Shown here: positions 14,240 to 22,220 of the stretch, in pieces
Layout of the letters: every line of letters begins with the position of its first letter
How positions within the stretch are numbered: position 1 is the first letter of the stretch
Assembly: GCA_025928435.1 (NCBI GenBank)
Contig: JAICJM010000033.1
Coordinates: forward strand, 1-27,331
DNA length: 27,331 bases
DNA from: Thermoleophilia bacterium
GTDB taxonomy: Bacteria; Actinomycetota; Thermoleophilia; Gaiellales; JAICJC01
Reading direction: 5' to 3'
Made by a program: the position numbers and the translations under genes
Notes under the pieces: model-generated
What the model was told of the DNA's origin: nothing
The model's input: the letters and a program-made list of their open reading frames with translations, nothing else
Databases searched by the model: none

Positions 14240-15243
14240 GCGATCGTGACGGGCGTGCCGACGGGCATCAGCCGCGCGAGCCGCTCGAGGTCGCGGTTGC
14301 GCATACGGATGCAGCCGTGGGACGGCCTGCCCGGGATCAGGTGCGGGTGATTCGTGCCGTGGATGCCGATGAAGCCGCCCGCAGGCCACTCGGTCAGGAC
14401 CGCCGACCGCGCGCTCGTCCCGAAGGCGATCGGGCCGTAGAACGCGCTCGCATACCCGCGCAGGCGGTCGCGGATATAGAACTGCCCGCGCGGCGTCGGC
14501 GTGCCCGGCGCCCCGATCCCGACCGGGGCCCGGAAGACGCGCCGGCCGGCACGGAACAGCGTCATCCGGCGGCGGTGGAGGCTCACGACCAGGTGGGTGT
14601 CCACGAACGTGTAGCCGCTGAGCGCCGCTCGCGGCACCCAGCCCTCGGTGCCGTTCGGGAGCACCGGCAGGCGCACCCGCGCCCACAGGCGGCCGCGGCG
14701 CACGGCCGTCTCCGTGACCAGGACGATGTTCACCGTGTGCTCGGGCGTGCGCGTGCGCAGGCGCGCGGCCACCTTGCCGCCGGGGCGGCGGCGGGCGACG
14801 ACGGGGCGCAGCACCTGGGCCCAGCGCCACGTCCGGTGATGGGCGAGCGGGCGGAGGTGGGGGATGACCAGGCGCGGCAGCCTCTCCCCGGGCGCGTACT
14901 GGTGGGTCGGCGTCCCGACCGGCACGGTCGCGGCCGGCGAGGGGGCCGTCGAGGCGATGCCGACCACGGTCGCGGCCGCGACGACGATGGAGACGGCGAC
15001 CACGGCCGTCGCCCACATGCTGCGTCCGTGCCGGGGGCGCAGCGGATCGGCCGGGCCGGGTCTGACCCCGAACGGTGGCCGTGGCGCTTCCGTCGCCCTT
15101 TCCGGGATTGCCGGGACTGCTCGGGCAGCGGCCGGCATGTGCGGCGCCGGCGGGCGCCGTCGGACTGCGCGGGCGGCCGCCACCATTCCGACCACGCACC
15201 CCGCGGCGATCGCCCCTGCTGCCCAGGTGCGTGCCCCCTTCAT
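14236..15243 (-). CDS. L,D-transpeptidase (YkuD domain)
   Basis: A 335-residue enzyme that forms 3-3 peptidoglycan cross-links or attaches proteins to the wall. The C-terminal YkuD domain (about 215-335) has the catalytic signature GFIGIHGTN then GRPSHGCIRMRN; Cys311 is the nucleophile and His309 lies next to it. An SH3-like region may occupy about 130-205 (VTETAVRRGRLWARVRL, then GTEGWVPRAAL). The N-terminus has two hydrophobic segments (about 7-27 and 77-99) separated by a Pro/Arg-rich stretch, an odd arrangement. If the true start were Met76 there would be a single signal anchor; the upstream start at 15243 is favoured because it lies one base from the preceding stop. The stop overlaps the start of the next gene. 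Confidence 0.88.
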   Translation of the reverse strand: MKGARTWAAGAIAAGCVVGMVAAARAVRRRPPAPHMPAAARAVPAIPERATEAPRPPFGVRPGPADPLRPRHGRSMWATAVVAVSIVVAAATVVGIASTAPSPAATVPVGTPTHQYAPGERLPRLVIPHLRPLAHHRTWRWAQVLRPVVARRRPGGKVAARLRTRTPEHTVNIVLVTETAVRRGRLWARVRLPVLPNGTEGWVPRAALSGYTFVDTHLVVSLHRRRMTLFRAGRRVFRAPVGIGAPGTPTPRGQFYIRDRLRGYASAFYGPIAFGTSARSAVLTEWPAGGFIGIHGTNHPHLIPGRPSHGCIRMRNRDLERLARLMPVGTPVTIA

Positions 15244-15244
15244 C

Positions 15245-15925
15245 TCAACCCGTGAAGCCCGGCATCCCGGCCGCCTGCGTGCGCCCGACGATGAAGTGGG
15301 TCGAGTTCACCACCTGGACGACGTGGCCTGCGCTGGCCGGCTGGTCGAAGGCCGACTGGGCCGGGACGATGCCGGCGATGCGCCGGATCCAGGCGGCGTG
15401 GCGGGCCTCGTTCGCGTGGATCGCAAGTGCGGCCGCGAGGTAGGCCGGCGATGCGATCCGCGGCGCCTGGCCCTTGTAGGCGGCGACGCCCAGATCCTCG
15501 AATGCGACGGCGGTGCGGACGAACGCCCCCTGCGAGTCGGTCGCGCCGTGGAAGTCGAACGTCGGCCTGGCGACGGCCCGGCTCCCGAGCACGTCCTGCA
15601 GCATGCGCACATGGGCGCGCTCGTGGCCCCCGACGATCCGGGCCATCCGGGCCGTCTCGCCCGTCAGCGCCCCGATCCGCTCGACCTCCGTGTAGAAGGC
15701 CGACTGCAGGTACTCGAGCGTGAGCGCGTAGTTGAGGATCGCCACGTCGCCCTTCGGCTCGGTCGCGGCGTCCGCGGTCGCGGTCCCGGAGAGCGCTGCC
15801 GCCGACCCGATCAGCCCCGCGGCCGCGAGGGTGCGCAGCACCATCCGGCGGGTCGACGGCGCGAGCGGGTCGAGCGACTCGGCGAGGGCGCCGTCGCGGT
15901 CGAGGCGGGCGAGGTCGTCGCTCAT
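15245..15925 (-). CDS. Tat-type ferritin-like protein 2
   Basis: A 226-residue exported ferritin-like (Ferritin_2/DUF4439-like) protein. The N-terminus has STRRMVLRTLAAAGL, a twin-arginine-like signal, ending near ATADA (about 53). The four-helix bundle shows diiron-type ligands: LTLEYLQSAFYTEV, GGHERAHVRML, FEDLGVAAYKG and NEARHAAWIRR. The C-terminal tail (HVVQVVNSTHFIVGRTQ) extends beyond the bundle. Related proteins are linked to desiccation or oxidative stress, but the function is not established. The start overlaps the stop of the upstream homologue by 4 nt. The pair probably arose by duplication. Confidence 0.82.
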   Translation of the reverse strand: MSDDLARLDRDGALAESLDPLAPSTRRMVLRTLAAAGLIGSAAALSGTATADAATEPKGDVAILNYALTLEYLQSAFYTEVERIGALTGETARMARIVGGHERAHVRMLQDVLGSRAVARPTFDFHGATDSQGAFVRTAVAFEDLGVAAYKGQAPRIASPAYLAAALAIHANEARHAAWIRRIAGIVPAQSAFDQPASAGHVVQVVNSTHFIVGRTQAAGMPGFTG

Positions 15926-16530
15926 GACGTTCCCTTCACGAATCCGGTGCGGCGGATGGCCGCGAGCACGCGGGCCGCGCCCTCGGCCGGGTTGGTGGGC
16001 GTGGGCGCGGGGAGCTCGCCGAGCAGGTCGCGGATCCAGGCCGCGTGGCGGGCCTCGACCGAGACGATCGTCGCGACGGCCGCGAGCGACGGCTTGGTCA
16101 GGTTCGCCGCCTGGCCGTCGAGCGCGGCGACCCCGAGGTCCTCGAGCACGCGGGCCGCGGCGGCGAAGCGGTCGGGATCGGTGACGGCGTCGCCGAAGTC
16201 GAACGCCGGCGCGGGCTTCGCGCGCGACCCGAGCGTCTCGCGCAGGAACGCGACGTGGGCGCGCTCGTGGCCGCCGACGACCCGGGCGTACTGCGCGAGC
16301 TCGCCGGACAGGCCGGCGTGCTGGAGCGCCTGCTCGTAGAGCGCCGCCTGCAGCTCCTCCATCTCGAGCGCGAAGTTCAGGATCTCCGCGTCTCCGAGCC
16401 GGGAGCCGGAGCCGATCGCCGGCGCGCCGACGCCGCCCACGATGATCCCGCCCGCGACCAGGCTGGCCGCCGTCAGCACCGCCCGGCGGCTCGCCGTGTG
16501 CTCCACCGGCCCCGTCAGTTCCTCAGCCAA
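15922..16530 (-). CDS. Tat-type ferritin-like protein 1
   Basis: A 202-residue homologue of the next gene and first gene of this operon. The signal has the Tat-like motif SRRAVLTAASL. The bundle repeats the same ligand pattern: LEMEELQAALYEQAL, GGHERAHVAFL, LEDLGVAALDG and VEARHAAWIRD. The start is TTG at 16530, supported by GGGAG on the minus strand seven bases upstream; no ATG in frame fits better. It likely folds as an exported four-helix diiron-type protein. Heterodimerisation with its neighbour is a reasonable guess given the coupled translation. Confidence 0.82.
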   Translation of the reverse strand: MAEELTGPVEHTASRRAVLTAASLVAGGIIVGGVGAPAIGSGSRLGDAEILNFALEMEELQAALYEQALQHAGLSGELAQYARVVGGHERAHVAFLRETLGSRAKPAPAFDFGDAVTDPDRFAAAARVLEDLGVAALDGQAANLTKPSLAAVATIVSVEARHAAWIRDLLGELPAPTPTNPAEGAARVLAAIRRTGFVKGTS

Positions 16531-16557
16531 GATGCACTCCCTGCATGTGCGACATTG

Positions 16558-16563
16558 CTTATA
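16558..16563 (-). promoter_or_regulatory. Candidate -10 of the ferritin-like/transpeptidase operon
   Basis: On the minus strand TATAAG lies about 28 bases before the TTG start, which leaves room for the GGGAG ribosome binding site. No clear -35 is seen; a CGAAAC sits 17 bp upstream. This area is noticeably richer in A/T than its surroundings, as expected for a promoter. Confidence 0.4.
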
Positions 16564-16585
16564 GGCAAAACTGCCAGTCCGTTTC

Positions 16586-16601
16586 GATGATACCCATCAT
16601 C
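16586..16601. promoter_or_regulatory. Palindrome, candidate operator
   Basis: GATGAT-ACCC-ATCATC is a perfect 6-bp inverted repeat with a 4-bp spacer. It overlaps the -35 position of the candidate promoter for the ferritin-like operon, so a bound protein would block or aid polymerase. The binding factor is unknown. The rest of 16531-16660 holds no gene. Confidence 0.4.
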
Positions 16602-16660
16602 TTCCAATTTGAGAACCGGGCGCCGGACCAGGGGCGTCCAGCGTGCTCGCTCGCGGGGCT

Positions 16661-17830
16661 CTACGAGCTGGGGCGGGTGTCCGGATCCGGCGCCCGCTGC
16701 GAGCGCACGAAGACGGCGGCGGTCGCGGCGCAGACGAGGGCGAGCAGGGCGTAGGAGGCCCGTGTCCCCTGCCAGTCGGCGAGCCGCGATCCGGCGATCG
16801 GCCCGGCGACCGCGCCGACGCCCCACATCAGGTTCACGACGCCGAGCACCACTCCGTGCCCGAGCTGGGCCCGGTCGGCGCCGTCCGTGCTGAGCGGGTA
16901 GCCGACCGCGTACAGGATCGACTGGGCCGCCGAGCAGGCGATGACGAGGCCGACGAAGACGCTGATCCCCGCGGGGACGGTGAAGCCGGCCGTCAGCAGC
17001 GCGAGCGCCGCACACGCCCCGGCGGCGAGCGGCACCCGCCCGACGCGGTCGCCGACGCGGGCCGTGATGACGACGGCTCCGGCGCCGAGCACCGCGCCGG
17101 CGGAGTAAACGAGGCCGATCCCGGAGCGGTCGACGCCCAGGCTCGACAGGTGCAGGGGCACGAGCAGCTGGAGCGCGCCGCCGACGAGCGCCACCACCAG
17201 GATCATCCCCACGCTCGCCGTGATCAGCGACTCGCCCAGTGAGGCCCGCAGCGCCCAGGCCATGCTGGTGCGGCGCTCCTCCTCGATCCGCGCGTCCGGC
17301 TCGAGCGCGATGAGGACCAGCAGGATCACGAAGAGCGCCGTCATCCCCAGGAACGTCGCCCGGATCCCGAACGTGGTCGTCACCACGCCGCCGATGAACG
17401 GCCCCGTGATGACGCCGAGGGTGGCCGCGACCTGCGCGTATCCGACTGACTCCCCGCGCCGCTCGTGCGGTGCCCGGGCGGCCACCCACGCGAGCCCCGC
17501 GCCCCAGACGGCGGCGTCGGCGGCGCCCTGGAACACCCGCGCCACCATCAGCTCTGTGAAGGTGTTCGAGAGCGCGAGGCCGGCCGTTGCGGCCGCCATC
17601 GAGAGCGTGCCGACGCCGACGACGAGCCGCGGCCCGATGCGGTCGGCAAGGTGGCCCATGGGCACGGCGGCGACGATGACCGCGAGGCTGAACGCCGCCA
17701 GGATCCAGGCGGCCTGGAGCGTGCTCAGCCCGAGCGCGCGACGGTAGTGGGGCAGGAGCGGGACGACCGCCGACCACAGCGCGAGATCGAACACGACGAG
17801 CATGCAAACGAGGGCGATCAGGCGACGCAC
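16661..17830 (-). CDS. MFS transporter
   Basis: A 389-residue major facilitator with about twelve hydrophobic segments. The loop after helix 2 has the family signature [14 protein letters not shown] (motif A), and the second half has a matching [29 protein letters not shown] resembles the helix 4 motif B region and [10 protein letters not shown] the helix 5 motif C region seen in efflux-type members. The substrate cannot be read from the sequence. It is divergent from the carnitine genes with only 71 bases between starts, so carnitine or a related amine is one option and drug-type export another. GTG 17830 lies six bases after a TACGAT hexamer, suggesting a leaderless mRNA. Confidence 0.85.
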   Translation of the reverse strand: MRRLIALVCMLVVFDLALWSAVVPLLPHYRRALGLSTLQAAWILAAFSLAVIVAAVPMGHLADRIGPRLVVGVGTLSMAAATAGLALSNTFTELMVARVFQGAADAAVWGAGLAWVAARAPHERRGESVGYAQVAATLGVITGPFIGGVVTTTFGIRATFLGMTALFVILLVLIALEPDARIEEERRTSMAWALRASLGESLITASVGMILVVALVGGALQLLVPLHLSSLGVDRSGIGLVYSAGAVLGAGAVVITARVGDRVGRVPLAAGACAALALLTAGFTVPAGISVFVGLVIACSAAQSILYAVGYPLSTDGADRAQLGHGVVLGVVNLMWGVGAVAGPIAGSRLADWQGTRASYALLALVCAATAAVFVRSQRAPDPDTRPSS

Positions 17831-17836
17831 GCGCGC

Positions 17837-17842
17837 ATCGTA
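17837..17842 (-). promoter_or_regulatory. Candidate -10 of the MFS gene
   Basis: TACGAT on the minus strand is followed by six bases and then the GTG start at 17830. This is the spacing of a leaderless transcript. Confidence 0.45.
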
Positions 17843-17864
17843 CGGGCGGCCGCTGGGGCCGCGG

Positions 17865-17870
17865 TAGCAT
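17865..17870 (+). promoter_or_regulatory. Candidate -10 of the carnitine operon
   Basis: TAGCAT lies 31 bases before GTG 17902. Unlike many starts here, this one leaves a leader long enough to hold an AGAGG ribosome binding site (17891-17895). Confidence 0.4.
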
Positions 17871-17901
17871 GGCGTGCCCCTCCGTCCTTCAGAGGTCGCC
17901 G

Positions 17902-18798
17902 GTGAACTGGGAAGTCTTCATCACGTGTGCGGTCACGGGCGCCGGCGACACCGCCGGCCGCAGCCCGCTGGTGCCGGTCGCGCCCGACCAGATCGCCGCC
18001 GCGGCGATCGAGGCGGCCCGGGCCGGGGCGGCGATCGCCCACATCCACGTCCGCGATCCGGAGACCGGCAAGGGCGGCCGCGACCCCCGCCTCTTCCGCG
18101 AGGTCGTCGAGCGCATCCGGGCGGCGGACGTCGACGTCGTCCTGAACCTCACCGCGGGCATGGGCGGCGACCTCGTTCTCGGCGGCGAGGACGCGCCGCT
18201 CCCCCCGGACGCACGAGCCACCGACATGGCCGGCGCCGAGGAGCGCCTCCGCCACGTCGCGGAGCTGCGGCCCGAGATCTGCACGCTCGACTGCGGCACG
18301 ATGAACTTCGCCGCCGGCGGCGACTACGTCATGGTGAACACGCCCGGGATGCTGCGCGCGATGGCGCGGCGGGCGAAGGATCTCGGCGTGCGGCCCGAGC
18401 TGGAGGTCTTCGACACCGGCCACATGGTCATGGTGAAGGAGATGATCGCCGCCGGGCTGATCGACCCGCCGCCGCTGATCCAGCTCTGCACGGGCATCCC
18501 CTACGGCGCGCCGGACGATCCCGGCACGCTGCTCGCGATGCGGAACCAGCTGCCCGACGGCGCGATCTTCTCGGCGTTCTCGATCGGGCGCATGCAGCTC
18601 CCGTTCGTGGCGATGGCCGCGCTGGTCGGCGGGAACGTCCGCGTCGGCCTCGAGGACAACCTCCTGCTCGAGCGCGGGGTGCCGGCGACGAACGCCCAGC
18701 TGGTGGAGCGGGCGGTGCAGATCCTGAAGGCGATGAACGTGCGCATCCTGACCGCGGCGGAGGTGCGGACGAAGCTGGGGCTCACGCGCGGTGGCTGA
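17902..18798 (+). CDS. Beta-keto acid cleavage enzyme (BKACE), probably for 3-dehydrocarnitine
   Basis: A 298-residue BKACE/DUF849 enzyme. These proteins transfer an acyl group from a beta-keto acid to acetyl-CoA, releasing acetoacetate. Zinc ligands are visible as His47 and His49 ([13 protein letters not shown]) and Glu251 (GLEDNLLL). TGIPYG and VFDTGH are family motifs. The neighbour is a carnitine dehydrogenase/thioesterase fusion, so the likely substrate is 3-dehydrocarnitine and the products acetoacetate and betainyl-CoA, as for Pseudomonas CdhC. GTG 17902 is preferred over ATG 17869: it has AGAGG six bases upstream and gives the usual N-terminus ([14 protein letters not shown]). The next gene starts before the stop, an 8-bp overlap. 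Confidence 0.88.
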   Translation: MNWEVFITCAVTGAGDTAGRSPLVPVAPDQIAAAAIEAARAGAAIAHIHVRDPETGKGGRDPRLFREVVERIRAADVDVVLNLTAGMGGDLVLGGEDAPLPPDARATDMAGAEERLRHVAELRPEICTLDCGTMNFAAGGDYVMVNTPGMLRAMARRAKDLGVRPELEVFDTGHMVMVKEMIAAGLIDPPPLIQLCTGIPYGAPDDPGTLLAMRNQLPDGAIFSAFSIGRMQLPFVAMAALVGGNVRVGLEDNLLLERGVPATNAQLVERAVQILKAMNVRILTAAEVRTKLGLTRGG

Positions 18799-20278
18799 GC
18801 CGGCGCCCGGCCGGCCGCGGGCGGTGGGGCTCCTCGGCGGCGGCGTCATCGGTGGGGGCTGGGCGGCCCGGTTCCTCCGAAACGGCATCGACGTGCGCGT
18901 CTACGACCCCGACCCGCGGGCGGCGGAGAAGATCGCGGCGGTGCTCGACAACTCCCGCCGGGCCTGGAGCAGGCTGACGCTCGCGCCGCTCCCGGTCGAG
19001 GGCCGGCTGGAGGTCGTCGCGACGGTCGAGGAGGCGGTCGAGGGCGCGGACTTCGTGCAGGAGAACGCGCCGGAGCGCGAGCCGCTGAAGCGCGAGCTGC
19101 TCGCGCGCGCCGACCGGGCTGCGGCGGCGGACGCCGTGTTCTGCTCCTCCACGTCGGGGCTGCGCCCGTCCCTGCTCCAGGCCGACATGCACCGGCCCGC
19201 GCGCTTCGCCGTCGGCCACCCGTTCAACCCGGTCTACCTGCTGCCGCTGGTCGAGGTGTGCGGCGGCGAGCGCACCGACCCCGAGACGCTCGCCCGGGCG
19301 GCCGGCGTGTACCGCTCGATCGGGATGGAGCCGCTCGTGCTGCGGGCCGAGATCGACGGCTTCATCGCCGACCGGCTGATGGAGGCGATGTGGCGCGAGG
19401 CGCTCTGGCTGGTCGCCGACGACGTCGCCACCGCCGCCGAGATCGACGACGCGGTCCGGCTCGGCGCCGGTCTGCGCTGGGCGTTCATGGGCTCGTTCCT
19501 GACCTACCGGGCCGCCGGTGGGGAGGAGGGGATGCGGCATTTCGTCGAGCAGTTCGGGCCGACGCTCGAGTGGCCGTGGACGAAGCTGACGGACGTGCCC
19601 GAGCTGACGGACGAGCTGGTCGAGAAGCTCGTCGCCCAGTCCGACGCGCAGGCTGCGGGCCGCTCGGTGCGCGAGCTGGAGCAGCTGCGCGACGACTGCC
19701 TGGTCTCGGTGCTCCAGGGTCTGCGCGCCAACCGCTACGGCGCCGGCGCCGTGCTCGAGCGGCACGAGCGCCAGCTGTTCGCGGCGGCGTGGGCGCCGGC
19801 CGACGCCGCGCTCGACACGTCGCGGCCACTGGCGCTGCACGAGGCGACGGTCCTGCCCGAGTGGGTGGACTACAACGGCCACGCCCACGAGAGCCGCTAC
19901 CTGCAGGTGTTCGGCGATACGACCGACGCGCTGCTCGCCCTGCTCGGGATCGACGCCGGGTACCTGGAGGACGTCGGCAGCTACTTCACGGTCGAGACGC
20001 GCCTCTCCCACCTGCGCGAGGCCTCCGCCGGCGACCGCCTGCGCACGACGACCCAGGTGCTGGGCTGCGACGAGAAGCGGCTCCACATCTTCCACTCGCT
20101 GTACCGCGGCGACGACCTGGTGGCGACGGCCGAGCAGATGATGCTGCACGTGTCCGCCGCGACCGGCCGGGCCGGCCCTGCGGGCGACGCCGTGCTCGTC
20201 CGCGCCCGCGAGATCGCCGCGGGGCATGCCGCGCTGCCACGGCCGGAGCGGGCCGGCCGCGGCATCACGATGCCATAG
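18791..20278 (+). CDS. Carnitine dehydrogenase-thioesterase fusion
   Basis: A 495-residue bifunctional enzyme. Residues about 10-330 form a 3-hydroxyacyl-CoA dehydrogenase-type domain: the NAD site is [16 protein letters not shown] and the catalytic-region motif is [15 protein letters not shown] (about 141), the form seen in L-carnitine 3-dehydrogenases. Residues about 345-480 form a hotdog thioesterase ([19 protein letters not shown] near 357). Such fusions are known from carnitine users: the first domain oxidises L-carnitine to 3-dehydrocarnitine, the second hydrolyses betainyl-CoA made by BKACE to glycine betaine. Together with the upstream gene this completes conversion of carnitine to glycine betaine and acetoacetate. 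No CoA ligase is needed. Confidence 0.88.
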   Translation: MAEPAPGRPRAVGLLGGGVIGGGWAARFLRNGIDVRVYDPDPRAAEKIAAVLDNSRRAWSRLTLAPLPVEGRLEVVATVEEAVEGADFVQENAPEREPLKRELLARADRAAAADAVFCSSTSGLRPSLLQADMHRPARFAVGHPFNPVYLLPLVEVCGGERTDPETLARAAGVYRSIGMEPLVLRAEIDGFIADRLMEAMWREALWLVADDVATAAEIDDAVRLGAGLRWAFMGSFLTYRAAGGEEGMRHFVEQFGPTLEWPWTKLTDVPELTDELVEKLVAQSDAQAAGRSVRELEQLRDDCLVSVLQGLRANRYGAGAVLERHERQLFAAAWAPADAALDTSRPLALHEATVLPEWVDYNGHAHESRYLQVFGDTTDALLALLGIDAGYLEDVGSYFTVETRLSHLREASAGDRLRTTTQVLGCDEKRLHIFHSLYRGDDLVATAEQMMLHVSAATGRAGPAGDAVLVRAREIAAGHAALPRPERAGRGITMP

Positions 20279-20288
20279 GACGCCAAGC

Positions 20289-20301
20289 GGGGGCAGTCCC
20301 C
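20289..20301. terminator. Hairpin between convergent carnitine and histidine genes
   Basis: GGGGG-CAG-TCCCC forms a 5-bp stem (one G-T pair) with a CAG loop, just after the plus-strand stop (20276-20278) and touching the stop of hisIE. AAGCGG (20285-20290) and CCGCTT (20310-20315) offer an alternative larger stem. It resembles the core of the 7511-7541 palindrome. It probably ends transcription in one or both directions. Confidence 0.45.
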
Positions 20302-20867
20302 TAGCCGCGCCGCTTCCGCAGCTCGGCCAGCGGTGCCAGCGGGTCGAGGCCGTCCCGGGCGAGCAGCAGCATGCTGTGGAACCACAGGTCGGCCACCTCG
20401 GAGACCAGGTGCTCGCTGCCCGGCTCGGCCAGGAGCACCTCGACGGCCTCCTCGCCGACCTTGCGCTGCGCCCGCTCGCGCGCGTCGGCGAGCAGCCCGG
20501 CAATGTACGAGCCCTCGCCGTCTGCGCCCGCCCGCTCGCCGATCACGCCGGCCAACTCGCCCAGCAGCGGCGCGGCGTCGCCGAAGCACGAGGCGGCGCC
20601 GGTGTGGCACGTCGGCCCGGCCGGGTGAGCCAGGTAGAGGAGCGCGTCGCCGTCGCAGTCGGCCCGGATGTCGACGACATGCAGGACGTTCCCCGAGGTC
20701 TCGCCCTTCTGCCACAGCCGGTCGCGCGATCGCGAGTGGAAGTGGGCGAGGCCCGTGCGCCGCGTCGCGTCGAGCGCCTCGGTGTCGACGTACGCGAGCA
20801 TGAGCACGCGGCCGGTGTCGGCGTCCTGGACGACGCACGGCAGGAGCGCGCCCTCGGGGACGGTCAC
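20301..20867 (-). CDS. hisIE: Phosphoribosyl-AMP cyclohydrolase / phosphoribosyl-ATP pyrophosphatase
   Basis: A 188-residue bifunctional enzyme for steps 2 and 3 of histidine synthesis. The HisI part (about 1-100) has WQKGETSGN, the metal region DCDGD (70-74) and GPTCHTG; Cys71, Cys87 and Cys94 are the expected zinc ligands and the acidic residues bind magnesium. The HisE part (about 100-188) shows the MazG-like helices with KVGEEAVEVLLA and VSEVADLWFHSMLLL. The GTG at 20867 overlaps the hisF stop (GTGA). It is the last gene of the operon, followed by a hairpin shared with the convergent carnitine gene. Confidence 0.93.
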   Translation of the reverse strand: MTVPEGALLPCVVQDADTGRVLMLAYVDTEALDATRRTGLAHFHSRSRDRLWQKGETSGNVLHVVDIRADCDGDALLYLAHPAGPTCHTGAASCFGDAAPLLGELAGVIGERAGADGEGSYIAGLLADARERAQRKVGEEAVEVLLAEPGSEHLVSEVADLWFHSMLLLARDGLDPLAPLAELRKRRG

Positions 20868-21616
20868 ACTCGCGCCGGCAGGCCGCACGCCGCCACCTCT
20901 CGCTTGACGTCGTCCGGGGTCGTCTCGCCGTCGTGGAAGATCGAGGCCGCGAGCGCCGCGTCGGCCCCGGCCTGCAGGGCCGCGACGATGTCGCCCGCGC
21001 CGCCCGCCCCGCCCGAGGCGATCAGCGGCACCCGCACCCGCTCGCGGATCCGGCCGATCAGCTCCAGGTCGTAGCCGCGGCGGCCGCCGTCGGAGTCGAT
21101 GCTCGTGACGAGCAGCTCGCCGCTCCCCCGCCGGGCCGCCTCCTGCGCCCAGGCGACCGCCTCGAGGCCCGTCGCCTGCATGCCGCCGCGCGCGTACGTC
21201 CACCAGCCTCCCTCGCCCCGCGCAGCGTCGATGGCGACGACCACGCACTGGCTGCCGAGCCGCTCGGCCAGCTCGTCGATCAGCCCCGGCGTGCGCAGCG
21301 CCGCCGAGTTCACCGAGATCTTGTCCGCCCCCGCGAGCAGGAGCTCCCGCGCCCGCTCGGGCCGGTCGATGCCGCCGCCCACGCACAGCGGGATGTCCAC
21401 CCGCTCGGCCGCGCGCTCGACCGCCCGCAGGAGCTCGCGCCAGGCCTCGGCCTCCGCGTCGATGTTCAGCCACACGATCTCGTCGGCGCCGGCCGCGGCG
21501 TAGCGCTCGGCCGCGTCGACCGGGTCGCCGCAGTCGCGCAGCTCGCGGAAGCGGACGCCCTTCACGAGCCGCCCTCCGCGCACGTCGAGGCACGGGATGA
21601 CGCGCCTACGCAGCAC
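20864..21616 (-). CDS. hisF: Imidazole glycerol phosphate synthase, cyclase subunit
   Basis: A 250-residue TIM barrel that uses ammonia from HisH to make IGP and AICAR. The N-terminus VIPCLDVRGGRLVKG and the catalytic pair Asp11 and Asp130 (VVVAIDA) are intact, at exactly the family numbering. Phosphate-binding loops are ICVGGG-type (CVGGGID) and ASGGAGG. The GTG start lies 11 bases inside the end of hisH, so the two subunits are translated together. Confidence 0.96.
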   Translation of the reverse strand: MLRRRVIPCLDVRGGRLVKGVRFRELRDCGDPVDAAERYAAAGADEIVWLNIDAEAEAWRELLRAVERAAERVDIPLCVGGGIDRPERARELLLAGADKISVNSAALRTPGLIDELAERLGSQCVVVAIDAARGEGGWWTYARGGMQATGLEAVAWAQEAARRGSGELLVTSIDSDGGRRGYDLELIGRIRERVRVPLIASGGAGGAGDIVAALQAGADAALAASIFHDGETTPDDVKREVAACGLPARV

Positions 21617-22220
21617 CGCTGCTCCACCGCAGGAACGCCCGCAGCAGCTCGCGCCCGGCCCGGCCGCTCTTCTCCGGGTGGAACTGCATGCCGGCCACGC
21701 GGCCCGCGCCGGCGACCGATGCGAACCGGCGGCCGTCGAGCTCCGTCGTGCCCAGCACCGCGTCGGCCGACGCGGGCTCGACCGCGTAGGAGTGGGCGAA
21801 GTAGCACACGGCCGGAAGCGCGACCGCGAGCGGGTGGTCGGCCCGGGGCGTCACGTCGTTCCAGCCCATGTGCGGCAGGCGGCCGGCAAACCCCATCGCG
21901 ACGGCGCGCCCCGGCAGGAGGCCCAGGCAGGGGACGCCGTCCTCGTCGCTCGACTCGAACAGCAGCTGCAGGCCGAGGCAGATCCCGAAGACGTATGCAC
22001 CGGCCGACGCTGCGTCGCGGATCGCCCCGGCGAGGCCGCGCCGATCGAGCGCCGCCATCGCCGCGCCGGCCGCTCCCACGCCGGGCACGAGCACGCGCTC
22101 CGCCGCCGCGACCCGGTCGGCGTCGTCCGTCACGATCACGTCGGCCCCCGCACGTTCGAGCCCGGTGCGCAGGCTGCGCAGGTTGCCCGCGCCGTAGTCC
22201 ACGACGCAGACCCCGGTCAC
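21606..22220 (-). CDS. hisH: Imidazole glycerol phosphate synthase, glutaminase subunit
   Basis: A 204-residue class I glutamine amidotransferase. The nucleophile is Cys81 (FGICLGLQLLFE); the dyad partners are His181 and Glu183 (QFHPEKSG). The PGVGA loop near residue 46 is the HisH-specific oxyanion strand. It feeds ammonia to HisF. The GTG overlaps the stop of the hisC-hisB gene (GTGA) and the end overlaps hisF by 11 bases. Confidence 0.96.
   Translation of the reverse strand: MTGVCVVDYGAGNLRSLRTGLERAGADVIVTDDADRVAAAERVLVPGVGAAGAAMAALDRRGLAGAIRDAASAGAYVFGICLGLQLLFESSDEDGVPCLGLLPGRAVAMGFAGRLPHMGWNDVTPRADHPLAVALPAVCYFAHSYAVEPASADAVLGTTELDGRRFASVAGAGRVAGMQFHPEKSGRAGRELLRAFLRWSSGAA

Noticed and set aside
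17869..17901. ATG 17869 as the BKACE start
   Set aside because: It lies inside the candidate -10 TAGCAT and would add 11 residues not typical of the family; GTG 17902 has a ribosome binding site.
18791..20278. Ordinary 3-hydroxybutyryl-CoA dehydrogenase for fatty acid or butyrate metabolism
   Set aside because: The C-terminal hotdog thioesterase and the adjacent BKACE gene fit the carnitine pathway much better.
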